A DNA stretch of 64,000 nucleotides from Vibrio maritimus (GTDB taxonomy: Bacteria > Pseudomonadota > Gammaproteobacteria > Enterobacterales > Vibrionaceae): the NCBI GenBank assembly GCA_000755425.1, contig BBMT01000001.1:682001-746000 (forward strand), in the 5' to 3' direction. A program made the translations under genes and the position numbers. This document shows positions 10,031 through 20,114 of this stretch, in pieces (position 1 is the stretch's first letter; each line of letters begins with the position of its first letter). The notes beneath the pieces were generated by a model, which saw nothing but the letters and a program-made list of their open reading frames with translations, was not told the origin of the DNA and searched no databases.

Positions 10031-10969
10031 TTAGCGCTTGTTTTTTAAGTAGCGCTTACGACGTTCCTCTTTTTTCTTCGCTTTTTCTTCTGCTTTTCGT
10101 GCTGCTTCAAGTTCAACTTCCACCAGCTCTTTGGTGATCATTTCTGGTAGTTCAAGTGTTAGTTGACCCAACGTACCGTTACGAAGTTCATGAAGTAGAA
10201 TCTCAGAGGCTTTGTGTAGGTTTACTCGGCCACCAGATTGTAGGGCGCCACGTTTACGGCCAATAAGCTCCATGATTTCAAGATCAGACTCAGGAAGCTC
10301 TTCGTCGATTTGGTAGCGCTCTTTTAGACGTTCTGGATAAACCTCTGCGAGGTATTCAACGGTGTAAAACGCTACCTCGTCATATTCGATCGCAGTGTCT
10401 TTTACAGCGCCTGTGGCTGCCAAACGAAAACCGCTGTGCGGGTTTTCTACTTTTGGCCATAAGATCCCAGGAGTGTCAGACAAAACGATACCGTTTTGTA
10501 GGTTAATTCTCTGTTGGCGGCGAGTAACTGCTGGTTGGTTGCCTGTAACAGCAATGGTACGACCAGCTAAGGTATTGATAATGGTCGACTTTCCAACATT
10601 CGGAATGCCCATGATCATTGTCCGGATATTTTTGCCGATCTCTTCGCGATGAGGGGCAAGTTTACGACATAACTCGAGGATTTTATTGACCTCTTGCGGG
10701 TTAGATGTGGTGATAGCCATAGCTTTAACACCTTGCTCTTTTTCGAGGTGAGCAATCCACAATTCTGTTTTTTCCGGGTCAGCAAGATCGCGTTTATTAA
10801 GCACTTTCACTACCGGTTTATCACCGCGTAGCTCAGAGATCATAGGGTTTTCACTACTAAATGGGATACGAGCATCAAGAACTTCGATAATGACATCTAC
10901 TTGTGGGATGACTTCTTCGATCTCTTTGCGAGCCTTGTGCATGTGGCCTGGAAACCATTGGATAGACAT
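10031..10969 (-). CDS. ylqF: Ribosome biogenesis GTPase YlqF/RbgA
   Basis: This is a circularly permuted GTPase of 312 residues. The G4 motif NKRD (58-61) comes before the G1 P-loop GIPNVGKST (121-129), the G2 region and G3 DTPG (165-168). The family acts late in 50S subunit assembly in the cytoplasm. The C-terminal helical part ends in a very basic tail (EEKAKKKEERRKRYLKNKR) suited to rRNA binding. It is intact, monocistronic, and ends at its own terminator. Confidence 0.93.
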   Translation of the reverse strand: MSIQWFPGHMHKARKEIEEVIPQVDVIIEVLDARIPFSSENPMISELRGDKPVVKVLNKRDLADPEKTELWIAHLEKEQGVKAMAITTSNPQEVNKILELCRKLAPHREEIGKNIRTMIMGIPNVGKSTIINTLAGRTIAVTGNQPAVTRRQQRINLQNGIVLSDTPGILWPKVENPHSGFRLAATGAVKDTAIEYDEVAFYTVEYLAEVYPERLKERYQIDEELPESDLEIMELIGRKRGALQSGGRVNLHKASEILLHELRNGTLGQLTLELPEMITKELVEVELEAARKAEEKAKKKEERRKRYLKNKR

Positions 10970-11241
10970 GTATGAAAACCTTTAACTTTGAAATTTCTGC
11001 ACATTGTAGGAGCTTGAGGCAGATAGTAAAGCCTATCAAGCATTTAATCGACTCTCTGTTGAGAAATTATCTCGCATCTTAGATTCGCATTTACTTATTA
11101 AATAAACACAATTTGTCGTGATGATAAATTAATTTGCCTAAAAACCAATGAGTTAGCGTCGATATAATGGCTGGAATCCATATCACCATATGTTGTTTCG
11201 CTTTTTATGGTGGCCAGTATTGTAGTTTGTAGAGTTAGTAA

Positions 11242-13388
11242 ATGCGTTCGTCTTTTCATAACCATTTGTTTTTATGTAGTTTGGTTGCTTCTTCAGCGGT
11301 GGCAGATGAAGATCTTATGTCACTATTGGATATGCCCTTGGCGTCTCTCGCAGAAACCAAAGTGATGTCCAGTACTCGAAGCACTCAAAGCCTAGCCGAT
11401 ACGCCTGCTGCAGTTTATGTCATTACCGCGAAAGAGATAAATCGTTCAGGTGCCCGCTCAGTTGCTGATGCGCTCGCTTTAGCTCCAGGTTTGCATGTCG
11501 CTAAATTCTCAAATTATGACTGGGGCATTTCTGCCCGTAGCTCGAATCAAGCGTTAACCAATAGTTTGTTGGTCATGGTGGATGGTAGAAGCGTGCTCAA
11601 TGCCATGTTCTCCGGTGTTGACTGGGATCTTATTCCCGTGAGTATGGATAACATTGCTCAAATTGAAGTGGTTCTTGGTCCTGTAGGAACCATTTGGGGT
11701 GGCAATGCGGTTAATGGAGTGATCAATATTATTACTCTGGATGCTGAAAACGCACCCAAAGGAAAGGTGTCTGCCAGTCTCGGCAACTATGGTTACAAAG
11801 AAGTAAAACTGCATCACGGTGGACAAGTCGGTGAGTCATCGCATGTTAGTGGTTACGCTGAATACTTGGAGCATAAACCATGGGCGAGCACAGAAGACAA
11901 GGTGCAATCCCAGCAGCATTATAATGTCGTGACGGGTCGATTTGGTGCTCGTCTTGATTATCAGTTCTTAAATCACACGCTCAATCTGCAAGCTGGTGGC
12001 ATTCGATCAGAAGAAGACTATTTATGGGCTAACTACCATCCTCATTTGTTTTTCCCACAGCGTCCAGCGCACGACTACTATGAACAAAAAATGATCGCAC
12101 AGGAGTGGTTTGCAGGTGGCTCGCATATATATGAGAGAGCCAACAATGACCGTATAGAAAGCGATCTTTGGTTAACGTACAGCGACAACGATGGCCCAGA
12201 TAGAAACGCTCATTTTGTGCGCTTTGATTTGGACAGCCGTTATTCGTTCGATGATCTGTGGGGCACACAGTTTATGATTGGTGGTAATGTTCGTTTGATT
12301 CATGAACGTTTCCATCAGTACTCTAGATATGATGAAGTCACTGCGCCATATCTACGTTCTGCAGACAAACCGAGTTATCTAAACCAGAGCTATGGTATTT
12401 ACGCTAACTGGACCATCCCAGTGACGGATTCTGCCACGTTAATGCTGGGGAATCGTTGGCAATACCACAACGTAACAGAGGATACCTATGCTCAGCCCCA
12501 GGTTCGTTTGAACTACAAATTGGCGGACAACCAAACTCTCTGGGCGGGTTGGGGTTCTACTGTTGTGACGCCGTCACGCTTAGAGCGTTCAACCACATTC
12601 CGTCAAAACGGTTATGTTGAAAATGCACAGTTTAATGACGGGAATCGTTACGATTACTACTATAGCTACCTCTACAAAGGGAATAACCAGCTTAAGGTGG
12701 AGACTGTCGATACCGTAGAGGCCGGATACCGCTTTTGGCATGGTGAAAAGCTCCAGTTGAACTTGAATGGTTTTTATAGCATTCATGAGAACATCCGGGC
12801 ATACGCAGGTACTGGTGCACGACAGTGGGTTATCCCAGGTGACGCATCTGAAGGTAGCGTGGGAACAGTCTTTGAGCAGTACACTTCGGAATACGTCGAT
12901 CCGCTTTGGACGCGAACGTATGGTGGCGAGGTGTCAGCAAAATGGCAACCTGCTTCAAATCTCCAGCTCAATGCAAACTATAGCTATAAAAAGATCCTTG
13001 GCTACTGTAGTGGAAGCATTTGTCAAGCCAACTCAGCAGTCGCAAAGGCACTGGAAAATCAGCCCAATCATGTTGTTAACGCTCAAGCTATTTGGGATAT
13101 CTCCCTCAGTGGTGGGTAAGCAGTGCTGTGCAATATGTGTCGGCCACTAATGTGCCAAGTAATGTCGGGACGGCTGAACAAAATGGTTGGCCGCGAGTAG
13201 TGAATCTAGATCTCGCACTTAGCTGGCAACATTCTCGTCAATGGCCTCGCATCACCGCCACGGTTGAGAACTTGGGAGCCTATGAAAACTATGAATATCC
13301 TCAAGCCTATGGCCCTTTCCAGAACGATACCCAATACTGGTTACAAGTTGAATGGCGCTATTGGGATCCTCAAAGTGAGCATCGATGA
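11242..13388 (+). CDS. TonB-dependent outer membrane receptor (one frameshift)
   Basis: A signal peptide (cleavage after VASSAVA) precedes a plug domain (about residues 45-155: LADTPAAVYVITAKEINRSG, LVMVDGRSV, IEVVLGPVGTIWGGNAVNGVINIIT) and a long beta-barrel. The frame breaks at 13119 and continues at 13092-13388. Adding one C to CCC at 13103-13105 gives WDISPQWWVSSAVQYVSATN, a natural barrel strand, for about 715 residues. The ligand is unknown. Its end overlaps the yfiR-like gene by four bases and a diguanylate cyclase follows, so the receptor is probably part of a c-di-GMP signalling unit rather than a simple siderophore importer. Confidence 0.85.
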
Positions 13389-13918
13389 TGAAGTACAGGT
13401 CTAGTTGGCGGCTTCTATTGATAACTATTGTATGGCTAGGTTGGGATCCAAGCCGTGCATGGGCAGCGGTGAACGACGATCAGCTTAAAGCTGTGTATTT
13501 ATACCGCTTTCCTATGCTAGCGGATTGGCCAACCCAAGCGAAAGGCGAGGTCACGGACTACTGCATTACTCGGGAATCTTCCACTGGCGATTACTTGTCA
13601 GAAATTATAGCAAGTAAAACATCACCTGCTCGTTTCATCGACCTGTCGCAAAGTGATAAGTCACAGACTGCCATTTGCCATATTTTGTATGTTGATGGGC
13701 AAGATCGTGAACATGTTGTTGAGTTAGCAAAGCGCTATCCATATGCCCTGACGATAGGCACTGGAGTTCAGTTTGTGTCACTAGGAGGCATGTTGGCGTT
13801 TATTAAAGTAAATAACCGAATCAAACCATTGATATCGCAGAACAACGTTGAAAAATCGAGTGTTCGTCTTCGCGCACAACTATTAGCGATTTCGGAACTG
13901 GCAGAGGAAAAAAAATAA
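13385..13918 (+). CDS. YfiR-family periplasmic protein (DUF4154)
   Basis: This 177-residue protein has an N-terminal signal sequence ending at SRAWAA and the YfiR/DUF4154 features LKAVYLYRFPMLADWP near the mature start and IGTGVQFVSLGGMLAFIKVNNRIKPLIS near the end. In Pseudomonas, YfiR is a periplasmic repressor of the membrane diguanylate cyclase YfiN. Here the next gene is a membrane GGDEF protein whose ATG overlaps the stop of this gene (TAATG), so the same periplasm-to-membrane control is a reasonable inference. Confidence 0.85.
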   Translation: MMKYRSSWRLLLITIVWLGWDPSRAWAAVNDDQLKAVYLYRFPMLADWPTQAKGEVTDYCITRESSTGDYLSEIIASKTSPARFIDLSQSDKSQTAICHILYVDGQDREHVVELAKRYPYALTIGTGVQFVSLGGMLAFIKVNNRIKPLISQNNVEKSSVRLRAQLLAISELAEEKK

Positions 13919-15825
13919 TGTTAACTCGGATTGCTTCGTTGCCCTTGCGATACAAAATGATACTGCCAACATGGCTTATTTCGACCTTTTTGGTGTTTAT
14001 TGTTGGTGTTGGCACAATCTTGATTTTGACTCATTACCAAAAGAAAGCACTCGATACACGGGTGACGATACTGACTCAGGGTGTTGCGAACACATTGCAG
14101 GCTGCACTGATGTTCGACGACAATTTATCTGCAGAACAGCAACTGTCGAACCTTTCGTTTGATCCAGACATTCTGGCAGCGGTTGTTGATGATGCAGAGG
14201 TAGCGGAGCTTGCCAAAATTTTACGACTCCCTGCAGGTTGTCGTTGGCAATTTGAGACTGTTCTTTGTGACGATATCGTTATTGAAAGACAAGCTCAGTC
14301 AATACGTCTTGGAGAGGAAAACCTTGGTGAGTTGCGTGTTTGGGTATCACACGAAAGGCTGATGCTAGAGCAGCGCCAAATGTGGATTGTCCTATTTTCA
14401 ACTTCTTTGTTTCTCTCACTGTTCGCATGGCGTTTTGCGAAAGTGATGCACTCTCTCATCGTCATGCCCTTAAACTCATTGCATCAATCGATGCAACAAG
14501 TTATTGAGGAGGGGATACGTCAACGCGAGTTACCAGTAAGTCAAAATGATGAGCTTGGAAAACTTACCAACTGTTTTAATGTGATGGTGGCAAGCCTAGT
14601 TGAGCGAGAGCGAGAATTAAGTAAAGCGTTGGAGCAACTAGAAGGTAAAAACCGATACATTATTCGCGCTCTAGACGTTATGGAAAAGGGTATCTTGGTC
14701 GTTTCGCCGAGCCTTGATGTTATCTATAGCAATCCGTTTGCTGACAACCAGATCCAAAATCTGAAAATGAGCAGAGATGCGAGAACCTTACTAGAAAGCC
14801 GTTTTAACCCACGGGTTGGCATTGAAAACATAGTGAGTGCGATTACCAACCAGAATATTGTTGAGTCAGTTGAACTTCATCAGCATCAGTCAGATCGCCG
14901 ATATATGGTCAGTTGTCATCCACTGGAATCCGAAGCCCATGCATTAGTACAGTTTGAGGATTTTACTGATCGCTATGTTAGCGAGCAGCGCAGATCGCTG
15001 ATTGAATTGGTGTTTGAACAAAACATGGATGCGATGCTGGTGTTGGATCGCCATGGTATGGTTTCAATGATGAACACTTCGGCCGGAAACTGGTTTGGAT
15101 CTATTCAATCCTTTACCGAGATTAGGTTGCAGAACAAAGACCGCATATCACGGAATGACATTAAACGGTTGCTAATCAAAGAGCGAATTGAAAACCACAT
15201 CGATATTGATCTTCTTAGTGGAAGGCGAATTCCTTGTCACGTGCAGGTGCGAGCACTCAAATCTCAAAAAGGTAGGGTAGAAGCTATCTTAGTGACATTG
15301 CGAGATCTAACGCATGAGCAAGAACTTCAGCGGTTAAACTACCAAGTGAGCCATGATGTACTGACGGGACTAAGCAATCGAACAGCCGCTCTTCAGATAC
15401 TAAAAGAAAAGCATATGGCTCATCGTGACCAGTGGGTATTGTTTATCGATCTTGATGGATTCAAAGCAATCAATGATAAATTTGGGCATGCGACTGGAGA
15501 TGAGTTGTTACGAATCGTAGCCAACAGGCTCAAGGAAGGCGCGCCAACTTACTCGTTAGTTTCACGCTTGTCTGGTGATGAGTTTTTAATTGGCCTAGAA
15601 GAAGACGGTAAACTAGATATACACCTTGAACGTCTGCTTTATCTTTTGAAAACGCCCATAGTTATCGATGGCCACCACTGCCATGTGTCCGCGAGTATCG
15701 GTGTTGTGGCGTGGAAAAAGGAGTCCAAGACACCGCTGACATTAGTCGTTACCGCGGCGGATCAGGCTATGTATCAAGCGAAAAGAGCGGGAAAAAACCA
15801 ATTCTACTTAGCTAAAGAAGTGTAA
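13918..15825 (+). CDS. Membrane diguanylate cyclase with HAMP, PAS and GGDEF domains
   Basis: The protein has 635 residues with two membrane helices (about 16-38 and 155-173) enclosing a periplasmic domain, as in YfiN. A HAMP linker (about 177-230), two PAS-like regions (from about 250 and from about 365) and a C-terminal GGDEF domain follow. The signature reads SGDEF (RLSGDEFLIGL), a variant found in active cyclases. DLDGFKAINDKFGHATGD carries the metal- and substrate-binding residues. It should make c-di-GMP under control of the YfiR-like protein, and perhaps of the TonB receptor, encoded upstream. Confidence 0.88.
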   Translation: MLTRIASLPLRYKMILPTWLISTFLVFIVGVGTILILTHYQKKALDTRVTILTQGVANTLQAALMFDDNLSAEQQLSNLSFDPDILAAVVDDAEVAELAKILRLPAGCRWQFETVLCDDIVIERQAQSIRLGEENLGELRVWVSHERLMLEQRQMWIVLFSTSLFLSLFAWRFAKVMHSLIVMPLNSLHQSMQQVIEEGIRQRELPVSQNDELGKLTNCFNVMVASLVERERELSKALEQLEGKNRYIIRALDVMEKGILVVSPSLDVIYSNPFADNQIQNLKMSRDARTLLESRFNPRVGIENIVSAITNQNIVESVELHQHQSDRRYMVSCHPLESEAHALVQFEDFTDRYVSEQRRSLIELVFEQNMDAMLVLDRHGMVSMMNTSAGNWFGSIQSFTEIRLQNKDRISRNDIKRLLIKERIENHIDIDLLSGRRIPCHVQVRALKSQKGRVEAILVTLRDLTHEQELQRLNYQVSHDVLTGLSNRTAALQILKEKHMAHRDQWVLFIDLDGFKAINDKFGHATGDELLRIVANRLKEGAPTYSLVSRLSGDEFLIGLEEDGKLDIHLERLLYLLKTPIVIDGHHCHVSASIGVVAWKKESKTPLTLVVTAADQAMYQAKRAGKNQFYLAKEV

Positions 15826-15844
15826 TTATCTGGGGAGATTTGGC

Positions 15845-15870
15845 AAAAAAGGCGTTCAAAAGTGCGCCTT
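15845..15870 (-). terminator. Terminator of the LysR gene
   Basis: On the minus strand AAGGCG pairs with CGCCTT (15865-15870 with 15849-15854) across a 10-base loop and runs into a T6 tract. It starts immediately at the stop codon of the LysR-family gene. Confidence 0.6.
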
Positions 15871-16783
15871 ATTCCTCGCTGGGGACGAACTCAGATTTGA
15901 GCCAGCGCCTCAATGCCAATGTGCTCTCGCGCTTAAGTTTCTCGGGTGGGCAGGCAAAATAGTATTCTTGGTGCGGATTAACCACCGCTTTTCCAACCTC
16001 GACTAATAACTGGTTGTCCACCTCATCTTTGATAAACAGTCGATGAGTCACCAATAGACCTAAGCTACGAATAGCGGCGTGGATCGCTTGAACCGATGCA
16101 TTGAACGTGAGTGAACGTGGTGAGTCTGGAATTGAAAGTGCATGTGCTTGGCTCCAGACCTCCCAATCATGTTTACGCCGGTCATTAGTTACCCAGATGA
16201 TTGGGTTATTACTAACAAGAGTTTCCAAATCATCCGAAGGAAGGGTCTTTGCGAGATTTGGGCTGCAGACCATAACGAGTTCATCATCACCTAGCTTTTC
16301 ACAGTAATACTGTTGCCAGTCATCAACTTTTCCATGAACGATCGCAACATCCACACCTTCCCGCTCTAAATCGAACGGGCCAATGAGGTTGGAAATTCTA
16401 GCATCAAGGTTTGGTATTGCTTGCTGGAGCTTTTCGACGCGTGGGATCCACCAATGGAGTGCAAGGGAGTTAACCATGTTAATGGTTAGACGTTCATCGT
16501 GTTTTCGGTTTAGCAAGTCTTCACTCGCTCGTACGATTTTCTCAAGCGCAGGTGCAACGTCTCGATAGTATGCTTTTCCCTCACGAGTAAGTGACACGGT
16601 GCGTCCTACTCGGTGAAACAGCTTAGTATCTAGCTGGGTTTCTAAGCTTTTAATGGCCTGACTGACAGCGGAATGACTAACAAAAAGTCGTTCTGCCGCC
16701 ATCGTCATACTTCCTAACTCCGCGACAGCGACAAACGAATAAAGCGATTTGAGTGCGACATGTTGCTTCACTATGGGATCCAT
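15869..16783 (-). CDS. LysR-family transcriptional regulator
   Basis: This 304-residue regulator has an N-terminal winged HTH (about residues 8-67, with AVAELGSMTMAAERLFVSHSAVSQAIKSLE) and a LysR substrate-binding domain. It has the GcvA-like pattern (LDTKLFHRVGRTVSLTREG). It is transcribed divergently from a DMT-family exporter at 16888, which is its probable target. A 19-bp palindrome covers the region just upstream of its start codon. Confidence 0.9.
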   Translation of the reverse strand: MDPIVKQHVALKSLYSFVAVAELGSMTMAAERLFVSHSAVSQAIKSLETQLDTKLFHRVGRTVSLTREGKAYYRDVAPALEKIVRASEDLLNRKHDERLTINMVNSLALHWWIPRVEKLQQAIPNLDARISNLIGPFDLEREGVDVAIVHGKVDDWQQYYCEKLGDDELVMVCSPNLAKTLPSDDLETLVSNNPIIWVTNDRRKHDWEVWSQAHALSIPDSPRSLTFNASVQAIHAAIRSLGLLVTHRLFIKDEVDNQLLVEVGKAVVNPHQEYYFACPPEKLKRESTLALRRWLKSEFVPSEE

Positions 16784-16785
16784 AT

Positions 16786-16804
16786 ATGTAAGTTATACTT
16801 ACAT
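16786..16804. promoter_or_regulatory. Palindromic LysR-type operator
   Basis: This is a 19-bp perfect inverted repeat (ATGTAAGT, TAT, ACTTACAT) three bases upstream of the LysR gene start and about 85 bases upstream of the divergent exporter gene. It contains the T-N11-A pattern expected for LysR sites, so autoregulation plus control of the exporter is likely. Confidence 0.6.
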
Positions 16805-16887
16805 TATAGTTAACAAAAACTCGCTATTTTTCAGTGATGCCCCTCACTACAATGCCAATAAGTTAATAAACAGTAGTAAGGGATAAC

Positions 16888-17844
16888 GTGAGAGTTAGTC
16901 AAAATCATAAAGCCAGTATATTTATGCTCTCTTCGACACTTAGCTTAGCGGTAACAGGCCTAGTAACTCAATACTTAGCTACTCAGTTTGCTGCTGTTGA
17001 AGTAACGCTGTTGCGGTTTTGGATGCCAGCGATTGTATTGTTTGTTTTTCTTACATTCTCTGGCCTTCGTATTCCGCCGACATCAATGCGCCGTGTATTG
17101 ATGATTCGAGCTTTATGTATCGCCGCCTGTCAGTTTTGCTTTATCTATGCGCTCGGGAAACTGTCGTTGTTAGAAAGTGTGGTGTTGTTCGGAACCGGGC
17201 CACTGTTCATAGCACTGTTCGAAAAGGTTCTTTTCCGAATTCCACTGTCGATACAAACCCTTGCTGCTCTAATTGTTACCTTTTTTGGCGTGATCTTTCT
17301 TGCAGGGGACACCGATGGGTTCACTTTAAAACCAGAGCTCATCATAGGATTGATGGCGGGAGTGTTTAATGCAGGATCGCAACTTAGTTTGCATAGGGCA
17401 TCTAAAGGTGAGTTGTCGGGGGTTGAGAACAATGCTTGGACGTTTCTACTTGCCGGGACGTTGTTAACCCCAGTTGGTATTTTCTATTACTCGTCGCTAG
17501 GACCTTCGGCAGAAGTGGTTACGATGGCTTTTAAATGGCCAGGTGTAGAAACGATGATGGTTATCTTTCTACTTACTATGATGATCATTAATACACAGGT
17601 TTGTCGCTATCAAGCCTACAAATCAGCTGAAACCAACACTCAGGTAGCTCCGCTTATTTACACCAACTTGATTTTTACTGCTATTTTCCAATTTGCTCTT
17701 TTTGACACCTCATTTTCAACTATGCAGATGTTTGGTATTGGAATGATCGTATTTGGTAGTCTAATGCCAGCTTTAAAGTCTGCGTTTCGGTGGATAACTC
17801 ACGCCATGAAAGTACCACGTTGTTCATCGAGCAGTTCAAATTGA
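16888..17844 (+). CDS. EamA/DMT-family transporter
   Basis: This is a 318-residue drug/metabolite transporter with ten predicted membrane helices in two EamA halves (for example LESVVLFGTGPLFIALFEKVLF in the first, and the PLIYTNLIFTAIFQFALF region in the second). The start is GTG with GGGATAA upstream. Export of an amino acid or metabolite is typical of the family, but the substrate is unknown. It is divergent from and probably controlled by the LysR regulator at 15869. Confidence 0.85.
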   Translation: MRVSQNHKASIFMLSSTLSLAVTGLVTQYLATQFAAVEVTLLRFWMPAIVLFVFLTFSGLRIPPTSMRRVLMIRALCIAACQFCFIYALGKLSLLESVVLFGTGPLFIALFEKVLFRIPLSIQTLAALIVTFFGVIFLAGDTDGFTLKPELIIGLMAGVFNAGSQLSLHRASKGELSGVENNAWTFLLAGTLLTPVGIFYYSSLGPSAEVVTMAFKWPGVETMMVIFLLTMMIINTQVCRYQAYKSAETNTQVAPLIYTNLIFTAIFQFALFDTSFSTMQMFGIGMIVFGSLMPALKSAFRWITHAMKVPRCSSSSSN

Positions 17845-17959
17845 TTCTCATATTAAAAATATGTATCAGAACAAATCTAAGCTTCTGATATTAAACAATT
17901 AAAATTTTGGCACGTGTTTTGTATTCCTTGAGTTAAGCCATCAGCATAGGGAATAACTC

Positions 17960-20104
17960 ATGGTACTCACAAACAAAGTCAAAACATTCACAGGGATCGG
18001 AGGCAGTCTTGCTGCAACGTTACTAGCGACAAGCGTTCAAGCAGCGCCTTTTGATACCTGTCCGAGTAAAGCTTATCTTTTTCAATCAACTCCGGTTCAA
18101 GTTTACGGCGTTAACCTAGTTACTGGCCAAACGAGCTTACTGCAAGGAGATACCGGTTTAAATGCAAACATCAACGGTGTGGGCTTTGATTTCGATGGTC
18201 GTTACATTTATGGCTACGACACCACAAACAAACGTTTGGTACGACTAGGAGGTGATTTTCAGGCTGAAATACTGAACACCTCAGGTCTTCCTACGGATCA
18301 TACCTTCTATGTCGGCGATGTTTATGAAAGTGTTTACTACCTTTACCGCAAGAACAAAGGACTGTTTACTGTTGATCTTACGCCGTTAGAGTCCGATTCA
18401 AGCGCAGTATTGACTGTTGAACGTGTCACAACGCGCTCAGTAGTGAGTTTGACGGATTTTGCTTTCCACCCAAGCGACGGCAAGCTTTATGGTATAGATA
18501 ACGGCTCCGGCGCATTGTACTCATTTGACGCAGAGACTGGACAAGAAACCTACATTGGTGACACCGGCGAAACGGGCACTTTTGGTGCGGGATACTTTGA
18601 TGTCGATGGCTACTACTACGTGTCACGTAACCAAGACGGGCAGATTTATCGCATTGACCTCTCTCCGGGTAATGCGTCCAACATTGCGAATGGGATTGTA
18701 CCTGCGGTGAAGTTTGCTGATGGACCAAATTCTAATCAAAATGACGGTGCCCGCTGTGCCAATGCTCCTGTTATTGATGAAGACTCGCAGATTGATTTTG
18801 GTGATGCACCTACTACATACCTAACCAAACTTGCAGACAATGGTCCTAGACATGGACTTGACGGCGTAACTTGGCTGGGTGATTCAGCGCCTGACGGTGA
18901 ACAAGACGGTCGTGCTAATAACTTAGCGGATGATGAAACAGGGCTTGATGACGAAAACGGCGTTGGCTTTGTGACGGCGATTGAACCTGGTTTAGACAGT
19001 ATTGTCACCGTTAACGCTTCCACCACCGGCTATCTTTCTGCATGGTTTGACTGGAACCAAGACGGTGACTTTGCTGATGATGGTGAACAAGTGTTTACCG
19101 ATACACAGTTGCAAGCTGGTAATAACAACCTGGTATTTACTGTTGATGCAGCGGCTTATATCGGTACCACCTGGAGCCGTTTCCGTTTCAGTCAACAGGA
19201 AGGGCTAGATTACTTTGGCGGTGCTGCTACTGGTGAGGTAGAGGATCATCCATTGACAGTAACAGGTGAGGGTTTGTCAGTACGCTACTATCCGAATGCC
19301 ACAGACTATACGACCGTTGCATTTGAGGATAACTGGCCTTATACCGCTGACTACGACATGAACGATGTGGTCGTTAGTTATCGAATCACAGAAATTCTAC
19401 GAGATGGTAATGTCGTCAAGTCTAAAATTGATGGTTATTTAGGAGCAGTAGGAGCGTCTTACCATAATGGGTTTGCGATTCGTCTAAAAGGGCTAAATCG
19501 TAGCGATATTGATACAGATACCAGTCGCTTGATTAAAAATGACGTTCAGTCTGAGACCAGCGGTCTAGAACAGATATCAAATGAAGCTATTTTTGTGATT
19601 AGTGAAGATACGTCAGTCTACAAACTCGATAGCTGTGACTTCCATCGAACGTTGATGTCATGCGGTTCTGAAGATGTCCAACTGAACTTCACGCTTCACG
19701 TAAACATTAAAGATGGTACAAATACCTCATCGTTGATGTCGATGCCGTATGACCCGTTTATCTTTGCAACACCAGATTATTACCATGGTGCCGGATACTT
19801 CCAGCCAGGAAGAAAATGGGAAGTCCATTTGCCAAACTACGAACCAACTGAACAATTCGACGCTGATCTATTCGCAGGTCTTGGACGAGATGTAAGTAAT
19901 GCTTCAACCAATACCTATTTCAAAACAGCTGAAAACTTGCCTTGGGCAATTATGGTTAACGATGAGTGGTTATGGCCAACGGAAACCACAGATTTGTTAG
20001 CGGCGTACCCACAGTACGCTACCTACGCAGAATCGAGCGGTGAGCAAGCGCAAAACTGGTTTGAATCGCAATTCGCAACCCCTAACAAATGCTATATCCC
20101 ATAG
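17960..20104 (+). CDS. Secreted LruC-domain protein
   Basis: This 714-residue exported protein has a signal peptide ending at TSVQA. The first third has repeated beta-propeller-like segments (GVGFDFDGRYIYGYD, DFAFHPSDGKLYGID, GYFDVDGYYYVSRN). The middle has an acidic DFGDAP...DDENGV block and the GEVEDHPLTV motif often found in secreted multidomain proteins. The C-terminal part starts with the LruC hallmark FEDNWPYTADYDMNDVVV. Such proteins are cell-surface or extracellular; the ligand and role are unknown. A short lipoprotein gene follows 10 bases later. Confidence 0.8.
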   Translation: MVLTNKVKTFTGIGGSLAATLLATSVQAAPFDTCPSKAYLFQSTPVQVYGVNLVTGQTSLLQGDTGLNANINGVGFDFDGRYIYGYDTTNKRLVRLGGDFQAEILNTSGLPTDHTFYVGDVYESVYYLYRKNKGLFTVDLTPLESDSSAVLTVERVTTRSVVSLTDFAFHPSDGKLYGIDNGSGALYSFDAETGQETYIGDTGETGTFGAGYFDVDGYYYVSRNQDGQIYRIDLSPGNASNIANGIVPAVKFADGPNSNQNDGARCANAPVIDEDSQIDFGDAPTTYLTKLADNGPRHGLDGVTWLGDSAPDGEQDGRANNLADDETGLDDENGVGFVTAIEPGLDSIVTVNASTTGYLSAWFDWNQDGDFADDGEQVFTDTQLQAGNNNLVFTVDAAAYIGTTWSRFRFSQQEGLDYFGGAATGEVEDHPLTVTGEGLSVRYYPNATDYTTVAFEDNWPYTADYDMNDVVVSYRITEILRDGNVVKSKIDGYLGAVGASYHNGFAIRLKGLNRSDIDTDTSRLIKNDVQSETSGLEQISNEAIFVISEDTSVYKLDSCDFHRTLMSCGSEDVQLNFTLHVNIKDGTNTSSLMSMPYDPFIFATPDYYHGAGYFQPGRKWEVHLPNYEPTEQFDADLFAGLGRDVSNASTNTYFKTAENLPWAIMVNDEWLWPTETTDLLAAYPQYATYAESSGEQAQNWFESQFATPNKCYIP

Positions 20105-20114
20105 GAGAAATATC

